Positions 23,405 through 33,700 of a DNA stretch of 64,000 nt are shown here, piece by piece (position 1 is the first letter of the stretch; each line of letters opens with the position of its first letter). The notes under the pieces are model-generated. The model was given only the letters and a program-made list of their open reading frames with translations, did no database searches and was not told the origin of the DNA. Both the position numbers and the translations under genes were made by a program. Origin of the DNA: Cephalopachus bancanus (lineage: Eukaryota; Chordata; Mammalia; Primates; Tarsiidae); the NCBI GenBank assembly GCA_027257055.1, contig JAPVLO010000982.1, positions 1 to 64,000 of the forward strand, written 5' to 3'.

Positions 23405-24196
23405 TTACATAGCCTCATCAGTACGAGCATTGCCTTCAGATAATGGACTAGGAAGGGCAGAATGAGCATGAATATGAGCAACATAAAAGGGCTCCCTGTG
23501 AGCACGAATATGCAATTGAGTGCTATGTAAAAAAGCAATTATGTCAGTGGGGGAGGAGGAAGGGATAGTATGAAGACTAGCAGTTTCCAAATGATGCAGC
23601 ACACCTGCAATGTAATAACTGTAAAAATTAAAGCATCTCTTAGGGACATCTGCAAAGACCTGACAAACTGCAAACAGCTCGACTCATTGAGCAGAATCAT
23701 AATCTGACTGAAAACGAGAAACAACATCGTTAATGATAGTGATCACTGTCGCAGAAGAGGAGCCATCTGTAAAACCCAAATCAGCATCAAGCAGAGCTTG
23801 AGCACTGGTAACCTGAGGAAAGATAAAAAAAGAATGATTTTTTGCAAAAGTAAGAAGTCGAGAAGAAGTGTAATAGGAGTCTACTTGCCCAGTAAAGTGG
23901 GCTACAGCCATCTGTCACGCAGGGCATGTCTCCCAAAGTCAAGTCATTTGAGGAGCACTGTAAGGAACTGTGATTAAAACAGGCTCACGGCCAAAAAGCT
24001 CCCTGGCTTTCACATACCATGTTTGAACATACTCAAGCCATTTTTCGACATGCTTAAACCTTCTTTTTGTTCTATACTTTCTTTCCCTTAAATGACCAAC
24101 CATTCTATTACAGAACAAAAATGTACCATACAAGAATCTTTCTATATAAAATTATTTATCTTTCCTGTATCCTTTCTTACCAAAAACATAATTTAT
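23405..24196 (-). pseudogene. ERV2 pol: connection and RNase H
   Basis: After the Alu, pol resumes with the connection region (ELFGREPVLITVPY), then RNase H (LGFTDGSSSATV with the catalytic Asp, and HIHAHSALPSPLSEGNARTD near its end). Frames shift several times. Confidence 0.8.
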
Positions 24197-24210
24197 ACCA
24201 ACAACTTTCT

Positions 24211-24400
24211 TTTTTTTTTTTTTTGAGTTGGAGTCTCACTCTGTCGCCCAGACTGAAATGCAGTGGCCGCTCCCGGCCACCACAACCTCAACCTGCTGGG
24301 CTCCGGCGATCCTTCGCCTCAGCCTTCCAAGTAGCCAGGCATGCGCTACGACACCCAGTTGATTTTTTTTATTTATTGTAGAGATGAGGTCTCGTTGCCC
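24211..24400 (-). mobile_element. 5'-truncated Alu-type SINE in ERV pol (-)
   Basis: A T run then GAGTTGGAGTCTCACTCTGT.. up to GAGATGAGGTCTCG. The direct repeat ACCAACAACTTTCT at 24197-24210 and 24401-24414 marks the insertion. Confidence 0.92.
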
Positions 24401-24414
24401 ACCAACAACTTTCT

Positions 24415-24698
24415 TTATAGTTTTGCAGCTTCTGCATGCGTACATTTTGTCCCTCTATAAGCCTACCAAGATATTCATATGGAGCTACGTTTTGGACTTT
24501 CTCTGAAGCAATAATAAGTCCAGTTTGCCGAGGGGTAGATTGTAAATTTAAAAATACAATCTGGAGTTGCTCTGGGTCGGGATGAGCAACAAGAATGTCA
24601 ACCATGTAATGAATGATGTAAGCCTCAGAAAAACATGATTGGACTGGCCTGACAGCCTTGGCCACAAAAGTCTTACATAAAGTGGGACTATTGGCCAT
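24415..24698 (-). pseudogene. ERV2 pol: reverse transcriptase fragment
   Basis: A 109-codon stretch (MANSPTLCKTFVAKAV, YIIHYMVDILVAHPD) matches the RT palm. The catalytic YMDD box reads YMVD, so the first of the paired aspartates is lost. The N-terminal half of RT is absent, replaced by the L1 5' UTR junction. Confidence 0.85.
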
Positions 24699-24721
24699 GC
24701 CCTGGGGTAAACCCTTCGTCT

Positions 24722-25821
24722 AATTGCAGGCAGATAGATTTACTCCAAGATTCGGTTGTTTCCCTTGACTTGCTGCCTGAGAAGTCTGGGACAGGGCTGA
24801 GTTGTCTCTGTCTGATTCAGCATAAGGAAGGGCCTTTTGTCTCCTGTTTAGCAACATTATCTTAGAAACCAGGGTGGAGGCTGCTTGTAGATGGTTGGGG
24901 TGATGCAAATCTCTGCCTGGAAAGTGGCCGAGGTGAGCAGCTCCTCTTTTGTGGATCCTTTCTCTCCACCAGTCCTTTCTCCCCACTCATCTGGGTCTGT
25001 AGGCCATCCACTATGACAGGCTGTGGTTGTGTGTCTCCTGTGTCAGGCACCAGGGATCAACACAGCTGGGCTCTGGATCTGGTGTGCCACCAGCGACCCG
25101 GTGTGGAGGAGGGAGCTGGAAATTCCCTCTTCTGGAGCTGAGAGCTGAGAGCGGTGGATCAGCATCTCCTTAAGATATACTGTTTCCTTACACAAACACA
25201 GGGTCCCAAGCTGGGTGCCTCAGTCAGAGCAGGGACCGAAGCTCCAAAGGTTGGGTGGTGTGTGATGACAGTGTCTTTGGGCCCTGTGCAGGGCACTTCA
25301 GACAGGAATGGAGCTGGTATCTCTGAGGGGCGGGTGCCTAGAGCCTCCCTGGGTGTCGGCAGCTTGAAATAGGGCTGGGTGGGGGCCCAGAACGCAGTGC
25401 AGGGAGCTGGAACTCTGAGGAATGAGGACCAGGCCAGCTGGACTGAGATCCCAGTCAGTGAGGGAGCTGGCAGCAGCTGAGAACCGAGCAGAGCAGTATA
25501 GTCAGCAAGGGAACCCAGATCTCCACAAGGCGGTATCCAAAGGCCTCTACAGGCAGTGGCCGGCGGCCTGGGGCTGGATAAGACATTGTAGTTGGGGAGG
25601 GAACTGGGATCTCCACACAGCTGGGGCCCAGGGCCACCTATGGTGGAACAGTAGCACCCGAGAGGCCTCAATAGTCAGTTTTGCATGGGTCCAAGAGTCT
25701 CCAGGCCTCAGACCGGTGCAGCTGGTGGTGGGCAGGGGGGTGGGTGAAGGAAAGTAAGAGTCTTTTTGGGAACTCACTTTCGCAGAATCTCACAATCCCA
25801 CCTATGCCGTCGCCATCTTCG
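24722..25821 (-). mobile_element. Isolated L1 5' UTR inside the provirus
   Basis: The right end has the same terminus as L1-C (CCTATGCCGTCGCCATCTT at 25801-25819 versus 18693). The rest matches other L1 5' UTRs: GTCTCTGAGGGGCGGG-like at 25318, and 24722-24850 matches 63823-63930 of L1-G. No ORF1 or ORF2 follows; the left edge runs straight into ERV reverse transcriptase. Confidence 0.8.
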
Positions 25822-26299
25822 AAATACTTTCTGCCAATTTATGCTTATCAGGTTTCTTTTGGGTGGCTAGAACTTTGCCATTAGTGGCAACTGCCAATAG
25901 GTTTGTTTACTTTGTCTCACTGGTGCTCATTCTGGAGTCCTTCCCCTGCCTTTCTTTTCCTCCAGGACTTTCCAAAGATGCCTACAAAATGACTTAGTAC
26001 AAAACTCTTTTAGAGTGAACCGACCACGTAGATGTAAAACGATCTTTTTCTACTTATTTCTAATTACGAACAGGCATAATTGTGAAAAACCCTTATGAAT
26101 TACTAAACAGTAGCCTTAGTTCTACCCTTCCCTGGTCATCAAAACCTATAGTCTTTACTAGATAGGTATGAATCCTTCCAAATCATCTTCCCGCAGCAAG
26201 GTGGACTGAACAGCCTTCTGTAAATGGGAGAGATGCAACAGACACTTCCTAACATTGGTGTCCAAGTTTGGATGGGATCCACGATCAACAAGCAAGGCT
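25822..26299 (-). other. Presumed further ERV2 internal sequence
   Basis: Lies between the L1 5' end and the gag frames. No motif identified; by position, gag. Confidence 0.35.
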
Positions 26300-26937
26300 C
26301 TATTCGGCACAGTTGAGGGACTGCTGAGGCTCACGGAAGGCCCTTGCCACCCCCATGAGAGATCTCCTCCTTATAAATTGAGAAATGATACACTGGTATT
26401 GAAGGCACTCCTCTTTTGAATTCAAAGCGTGAGACAAAGGCACTTCCTCATTTGAAACCGAGCACTTTTTAGCTAAAACAGTTAGCAACTTCATAAGTTG
26501 AGCAAAAGTATCAGAAGTTAAAGAAGGAGCAGAAGGCTCAGCTTCTTTTGCAGACAGGCTAGGAGCCTCGGGAAACTCGGTCATGAGTCTCAAGTGGTCA
26601 CAAATATCTCGTCATTGTGATGCTGAGCAGTAGCCTCATCCTGGTCCTGTTGAAAATCTTTAGGAGGGTGTTCTTCCTGATCCTCTTGGGCACCAAAACC
26701 AGGAGCTGATGGGGAACACTGCAATGAGGCAGGAGCCTGCTCCACTCTGTGAGACTCAGGAGAGGAGTCTAAGCAATCACTTACTAGGTTCCACAGAGAT
26801 AAAGCATCTACTGACATGACTTCAGAACCGTGCACTTGATAATAATCCTTCAAACAACTACCTACTTTTCCCCAGGTAATCAGATTAACCATCCCAGCCT
26901 CAGGAAACCAGGGACATACTTCCTTCACAAACCGCAA
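26300..26937 (-). pseudogene. ERV2 gag remnant (matrix and following region)
   Basis: 26590-26937 encodes a betaretroviral matrix-like stretch (FVKEVCPWFPEAG, ITWGKVGSCLKDYYQVHG, DALSLWNLVSDCLD), then an acidic, Gln-rich region. 26300-26593 continues in another frame (FAQLMKLLTVLAKKC). The matrix domain targets Gag to assembly sites. Capsid and nucleocapsid are missing or unreadable; the frame break and deletion disable it. Confidence 0.8.
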
Positions 26938-27159
26938 AAATCTATCTGATTGTCTATCTGCAACCTTAGTTCTTCTAGGTTTCAGCAGAAATTTTCACAT
27001 CTGCAGAGTGTGTTCCTTAGAATATAAATGTCCCATGTTTTACTCCCAATGATTATTCCTTTTCCTTCGGTTACTTACTCAATGAATCAAAATACTGCAC
27101 AAGAAACACTGGCCTCCACGAGGGTTCCTCTCCAGCCAAAGGCAAATCCCAGTACTCAG

Positions 27160-27177
27160 GTCCCTATTTGGCTGCCA
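27160..27177 (-). other. Primer binding site, tRNA-Lys3-like
   Basis: The complement reads TGGCAGCCAAATAGGGAC, matching the Lys3 site TGGCGCCCGAACAGGGAC at 14 of 18 positions, two bases inside the 5' LTR. This supports a betaretroviral (MMTV-like) relation. Confidence 0.8.
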
Positions 27178-27179
27178 CT

Positions 27180-27654
27180 TGCGGAGTTCCAGCCTCTGCT
27201 GAGCAGGGCCTGAGGTAGGGGGAGGGAGTGAGAAAAGAGACAAACAGCGGGATTGGGAGGACTCTCTCCCAGGTAGCTGAGAGCGAGAGAGAGCAAGTTT
27301 ATTTTCACAACATGCCTCTTAAATAGGGCAAAACCACACAAAGGAGGGCGAAACCACACAAGCAGGATATATGTTAGTGCCTAAACTATGCTTATCTTAA
27401 CATCTATGCTAAGTTAAAAAAGCAAGGCAATCCCTTAAGACAGACAGCCTCTGGGCTAGCCATGATGTTGCTCTGCTATCCATATAATAGCAACCAAAGA
27501 TCAGAGGAACTCTCCAGGGTAGCCAAGATGCTACTCTGCTATCCACAGAATAGCAGCCAAAGGTCAGGGGAAACAAAGGAAATGTAGACTTGGTTCCTTG
27601 AACACAAGCTAAGAAACATAAGGACCTTGTCAGCTTATGTTCTGGTTTCCTTCT
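27180..27654 (-). repeat. 5' LTR of the ERV2 provirus
   Basis: 475 bp; on + it starts TG(CGGAGTTCC) and ends near TTTCCTTCT, where the expected CA has become CT. It aligns to the other LTR along its length (GAGCAGGGCCTGAGG, CAGCGGGATTGGGAGGACTC, AATCCCTTAAGACAGACAGC). It lies about 400 bp upstream of the first BCOR-like exon in antisense orientation. Confidence 0.92.
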
Positions 27655-27660
27655 TTTTTA

Positions 27661-28059
27661 TTTTATTTGGTCTTGACATAGGTATGGGGCTACGGACTTT
27701 TGTAGCTTTCTAGTTGCATGCTCTAAACCGTTCAGCATAGGCTCTATTATTTTACTTGATTTTAAAGTGAGGAAATGGAGAGTTGGGGAAGGGAAACCCT
27801 GACTTTTGCAGGGCCAGGCAACTTGGCAGCAGAGGTGGATCTCACACACAGTCAGCTGCTTACAGAACCTACACTACATTGTCTGCATCACAAGCCCTTC
27901 ATACATTATTTTTGCTTGTTAATGAGGACTCTGTGGACTGCCTATGTTATAATGAGTTCTTGGGCCTGAGGTATATGTTTTTAAAAGTGGACACTATCAA
28001 GCTATATTGCAGCCTTCATTACGATGATCTGAAATCGTTTCTTCCTCCCATCCCCACAG
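27661..28059 (+). other. Host intron upstream of the first BCOR-like exon
   Basis: About 400 bp between the provirus and the exon. A weak MIR-like stretch is possible at 27755-27835 (AGTGAGGAAATGGAGAGTTG); otherwise nothing recognised. Confidence 0.5.
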
Positions 28060-28226
28060 GATTTGGTCTTATACTGTCTGGAGAACAAGGTTTGTGATGT
28101 GAATCATCAAGACAATGCAGGTTACTATGCCCTGCATGAAGCTTGTGCAGGTGGATGGTTCCATAGTGTGCAACACCTTCTGAGATATGGTGCAAATGTT
28201 AACTGCAGTGCACAGGATGGAACCAG
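28060..28226 (+). CDS. BCORY: BCOR-like exon: ankyrin repeats 1 (end) and 2
   Basis: The acceptor is a pyrimidine-rich tract ending CCCCACAG; the donor is AG|GTCAGT. It encodes residues 1-55 plus two bases of codon 56. It starts [10 protein letters not shown] and continues with the repeat [16 protein letters not shown] and LLRYGANVN, an ankyrin consensus (xGxxALHxA..G....v..LL..GA.vN). The Ala-Leu-His-Glu-Ala core is retained. Recalled human BCOR reads RGWLNIVRHLLEYGAD where this copy has [16 protein letters not shown], so several surface helix positions have changed while the fold signature is intact. The preceding exon is not seen within the 28 kb upstream. Confidence 0.85.
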
Positions 28227-30733
28227 GTCAGTGATGTGTTTTGCTCTCAGCCTGGTGTCTTGGTTAAAGGTACACACATTGGTTTCAGAATATGCACTAA
28301 AGTCTGGGGAAAAGATGAGTGAACATCATATAGGTGACAAAATCATCTAGAATTAAATCAGACAATTCTGGCAAGGTATATATAATATTAAAAGGTTAAG
28401 ACATGAGAGGGATTTAGGCACAGACACACTAGTAATGTCCCCCAACTTAGTTATACTGAAGAATTTGTCTGATGCAATTATTTTGGAACTCCTAAGACTG
28501 TTGAAGTCTTGAGACTTCCAGGATGAATTTTAGTTAATTTCAGTCAGTTTTAATTCTTAGTATTGCTAGTTACTAGGTCTACTCTCCAAGCCTAGTCCAA
28601 ACGCAGGAGCCATGTACATATCCCTTTGTATAAGCAGGCTACACAAAGCTGGTGAAAGCCAGGGTGGACTAGAAGCACTTTGCGTATCAAGTGTTGGGGA
28701 TCCATGTATTGATTGCTGACAGCTGTTGTTATTAGTTCCTCCTTTGTTTGAAGTAGATTTACCAGTGTCTTTTTTTTTTCTACTGTTTTTTCTTTATTTC
28801 CTCTTTGGGAGCTAGACATATAAAGTCATCTTTAAAATAAAATAGTTTTTAAAAATTTCAAAACAATCACAAAATGGAAAAGTGTTGGTAAAGAGGAGCA
28901 AGCTTTCTGTTATACAAGAGTTCTTGTGCATAAATTCTGGTGTTTAATGTGCATATGATGACTCTAGTTAATAATATATACTTGAAATTCACTTATAGTG
29001 TATATCTTATATAACTATAAATACACACAAAGTTAATTGTGAGGTGATGAAAATATTAATTAGTTTTGTAGATTAGTGGCAATCACTTCGCCATGGGTAT
29101 ATACACTAAAACATCACATTGTACAACTTAAATATGATTTACATATGTCAGTTAATATCTAATAAGACTTGGAAAAAATACATGGAAAACTTAACAAAAG
29201 CAATCAAATATACAAGGGAATTTAGAAAGTTGTAGGCTCAGAAAAGATCTAAGAATACATTATATTTACATCACAGACTGACCCTCTGCATATAGACCCC
29301 CTACAACATTAAAAAAAAATTAGTAGCCATGTTAATGACTGAAATGAAAAACATCACTTAAATTCAATGCAATTGTAATAGACAGAAGAAGGAATCAGAT
29401 AATTTGAAAAATAAAACAGTCAAAATTATCGAGTTTCAGGAAAAGAAAGGAAAAAAGATAAAGTAAATTGATCTCAAGGGGCCTACCAGACACATCAAGC
29501 TGACTAATATATACATGTGGGGTCTCAAGAGAAGAAATACAAAAAGAGAAGATGAGTTATTTGAAGAAGTACTGACTGAAAAATTTCCAAATTTGATGAA
29601 ATACATGAATATGATCATCCAAGAAGCTCAGTGGACTTCAAGTAGATGAACTCCAAGACCAGCACTGAAGTATGTTAGAATCACACTGCATAGACAGACA
29701 TTCTTGAGAGCAGCAAGAAAGAAAGGATTCATTACATAGAAGAGATTCTCATCAGAAGCCTTACAGGTCAAAAGGCAGCAAATGCATGTGTGTGTGTCTA
29801 TGTGGGAGAGAAGGACATACAGAAAAATGATAGCAATTGCTGCTGTCATTTTGTTATCTTTTTACTGTCTACCTTATGGCTTTTTACTTGTATTGTTTTC
29901 TTTTGATAGTAAAATGTTTTCACTCTTCTTTTAAAAGACGGATTGGCAGAATGGATTTAAAAGCATGATTTAATCATAATTACTCATTTCACTTCACGTT
30001 TAGAGACACAGTTTGAAATGAAAAGCAAAAAGATATTTTATAGATAGAATAGCCAAAGATAGTGTTAATTGTTATATTAATAGGAGAAAAAGAAACTTTA
30101 AATCAGAAAAGATAACAACAGAGGAGGACATTATAAAATAATAAAAACTTCAATGCAGTGATAAACATTTACACATCTTGTAACAGACCATCAAAATATA
30201 TAAACTTGGTCATATGAAAGATCAATTTCTAGTTCTTCCAGAAATTGCCACACTGTCTTCCAAAGAGTTTATACTAGTTTGCATTACCACCAGCAGTGTA
30301 GAAGTATTCAACTCAGATAATTCTACAAAAAAGTTACCTGCACACACGTTTGTTGGAGCTGTATTCACAATAGCAAAAGCATGAAAGCCACTATGCTGCC
30401 CATCAAAGCTGGACTGAATTTTTTTAAATGTAGTACATACATACAGTGGAATATTATGCAGTCATAAAGAAGGGAAAACAGCAACTTGGATGGATTAAGT
30501 GATCTATCACAGAAGCAAATAGAGTATCATATGTTCTCATTTATAAGTGGACCATGAACAATTATCATAATACTATAAGAAAGGTATTGGCAGTAGTGGG
30601 AAACTGCTGGGGAGCCGGGTAGGATTGGCAGTTGAGGGAAACTTCCAGGGTGGGGGGGCACACCTCATCAACAAAGGTACCTGCATAATGAACATTTGTA
30701 TACCTAACCCTGAATTGTACCCCACATCTTAAA

Positions 30734-30794
<61 letters not shown>

Positions 30795-33700
30795 TACACA
30801 CCAAGTAGGAATCAGCCTGGGGAACGGGGGCACCTTCATCAACAAGGGTACTGGCACAATGAATATTTGTATACCTAACCCTGAATTGCATCCTACACTT
30901 AAAAATTAAAATTTTTTTTAAAAAGAAGAGGAAGAAACTGTTTAGATCTACAATAATAGCTGGAGATTTCAATATTCTTCTCTCAAAAATGAATAGAACA
31001 ACCACACAGATAATAAAAAAATAGAGATCTTATTGATAATAAGCCAATAGATCTGATCTATTCAGAATACTCTGCTCAACAACAGTTACACATTTTCAGT
31101 AGGATAGACCATGTATTAGGCCACAAATTAAGTCTGAACACATTAAAAAATGTACCATCCACTGTAATTTTTCAATAATATAGGATGGAGCTAGAAATTA
31201 ATTACAGAAGAATAATTGGAAAGTTTAAGACTTTTAAATAACAACATACTTTTAAATAACCGTTGGATCAAAGAAGAACTCACAAGTAAAATTTCAAAGT
31301 ACTTTGAGATTATTGAAATTGAAAACACATATAAGAGAACTGAATGGAATGGAACAAGGAAAGTTATACTAAGGAGGAAATTTGTAGCCATAAACTTTTC
31401 ACATTTGGTTGTGCTTTTTCTATTTTCTTTTTATATCTGTTTTAATCTATATTGTTTTCTTCTTTCTGCTATTGTGCATTTAGTGTATTATTTTTAATTT
31501 TTTTTGTCAGTTTGGCTGTTGATTTGAGATCTTTTCTAAGTGTTTCAAAACATTGTAGAGGGGAACACTTCCAAACTTCCAAACTAAATGAGGCTAGCAC
31601 TGCACCTATACTAAAGCTAAAGAAACTACATTTTGTTTCTTCCTCTTCAGTTTTCTTGGAGGAGTTTGATGAAGATCAGTTTGTTATTTTTTTAAATGTT
31701 TGGTAGAATTTCCAGAATTTTGAGCTTCTTTGGTAGAAGTCAGTTGGTCCTTATCATTTTTGTGTTGGGAAGTTTTTAATTACTAATACATTTTTTTTCT
31801 AGTAAATACAACTGTCTAGATTATTTGTTAATGATTTAGATTTTGGTGGAGAGTATGTTTCTAGGAATTTACATTTTTTTTAGGTTATCCAATTTGTTAG
31901 CATATAACTTTTCATAGTGTTGTCTTATTATCTTTCCATTTATGTAATAACAGTTATGATATCGCCTCTGCTATTTGAATCTACTCTTTTTTGAAAATTC
32001 AAATTTTTGTTGATCTCTAAAAAATTTGATTCTTAGTTTCATTCTTTTTTTTTGCTGAATTTTGCTCTCATCTTCATTATTTTCATTATTTTCTTCTGTT
32101 GGCTAACTTTGAGTTTAGTTTGTTTTTCTAGTTTGTTGAGGTGTTTAAAGTTAAGTTGTTTATTAGAGATTTTTCTTCTGTTTTACATTAAGTGGGTCCT
32201 GCCATTAACTTCACTCTTAATACTACTTTTGCTGGAACCCATACATTTTATGAAGTTAGAGTTTTGTTTTCATTTGTCTTGGAATATTTTCTCATTACCC
32301 TTGCAATTCTTTCTTCAACTGCTTATTAAGACTTTGTTGTTTATTTTATTCTTGTTTATAAATTTTCCACTTTTCCTTTTGCTATTGATTTTTGGTTTAC
32401 AGTATATAGAGATTGATGCTATTTTAGTCTTGTTAGCTTGTTTTCTGGCTAATAGGAGCCTATCCTGGGTAATGCACCTCTGTGTGCTTCCAAGGAATGT
32501 ATTTTCTTCTGGTTTTGAGTGGGTTGTTTGTTAATATCATTTGTTGTTCTATAGTGTTGATCACGTCCTCTGTTTGTTTGCTGCTCTTTTGTCTAATTAT
32601 TATGTATTATTGAAAATATAGTATAAGGTCTTCAGTTACTGTATGACTATGTTTTCCCTTCTTTTAATTCTGTCATGTCTGTGCTTCATTTATTTAGGAG
32701 CTCTTATAGTCAATATGTATATAATTCTATCTTCCTGGTGAATAGACCTTTTAATTATTATACAGTGTTTTTAGTCTCTTGTGACAGTCTTTGATTTAAA
32801 GTTGATTTTGTCTGATAAAACTATAATCTGTCCTGTCTTTTAATTGCCATTTGATTGGGTATATATTTTCATCCTTTCACCTTCAGCTGTGTGATTCCTT
32901 AGATCTAAAGTGAATCTGTTATAAACAGGCTATAGATGAATCTTATTTTTCTTTTTAAATCCATTTGATCTATAATTATTTAAAATAATTATTTTGAATT
33001 TCTTATCAGGTAATTCGTGAGTCTCCTTTTAGTTTAGTTACTGGAAATGTATTTGAGTGGGCCACACTTTTCTGTTTATTTCTTTTTAAAATTTTAATCT
33101 TTTGTTGAAACTTAGCATTTGAAAAAAAGGGTCATTTTTACCCAGTCTTTAGAGACTGACTTCATGAAGGGAATCCTTTAGTAGTCAGTAGTATGTTTTC
33201 CTGGGCTTGTAATGTTTTATACATTTGTAATTTCTCAGTTAAACGGTCTGCCCATTCTCAAGAGCCAGTAATCTCTTTCTACTGTGGTGTCTGCTTGTTG
33301 TATCGGAGTACTTCTAGTGTGTAACAAGTAGCACTTGCTTTTGTTGTCATTAGCACCAAAGTATCTGTTCGGAACTAGATTCCGTCTCCATAAAATTTAT
33401 ATCCTGAAGCCCATTCATATGTTGTTACCTGCAGTGTAACTGTACCTGGAGATAAGATCTTTAGAAAGTAACTAAATTTAAATAAGGTCATATTTCTGGG
33501 AGCTTAATCAGACAGAACTATGGCCTTACTTATAGGAAGAAATATATCTCTTTCTGCCATATGAGGACTTAGTGAGAAGGCATCTGAAAGCCAGGAAGAC
33601 AGCCCTCACAAGAAACTGACTTAGCTAGAATCTTGATCATGGACTTTAAATCCTGAGAAATTTGAGAAATAAAATTCATCTTGTTTATTTTTTAATTTTT

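Larger units (their letters stand above)
20910..27654 (-). mobile_element. Betaretrovirus-like (ERV2) provirus with two LTRs
   Basis: Two LTRs in direct orientation (20910-21380 and 27180-27654) enclose gag, pol and env remnants in - strand order. TTTTTA flanks both ends (20904-20909, 27655-27660), a 6-bp target duplication as in betaretroviruses. A Lys3-like primer site and a polypurine tract sit where expected. The LTRs differ at roughly one base in ten by eye, so integration is old. The interior holds two Alus, an L1 5' UTR segment and large deletions (about 4.2 kb of viral sequence remains). Confidence 0.92.

Noticed and set aside
25159..25777. Overlapping ORFs of 60-170 codons around 25.2-25.8 kb
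   Set aside because: They fall in the L1 5' UTR stranded in the provirus; Pro/Cys-rich translations without a domain.
30565..31005. 146-codon ORF with a long Val-Cys run
   Set aside because: It reads through the AC microsatellite and L1 tails.
32052..32534. 160-codon hydrophobic ORF
   Set aside because: Leu/Phe-rich translation of the antisense strand of old L1 ORF2; not a membrane protein gene.
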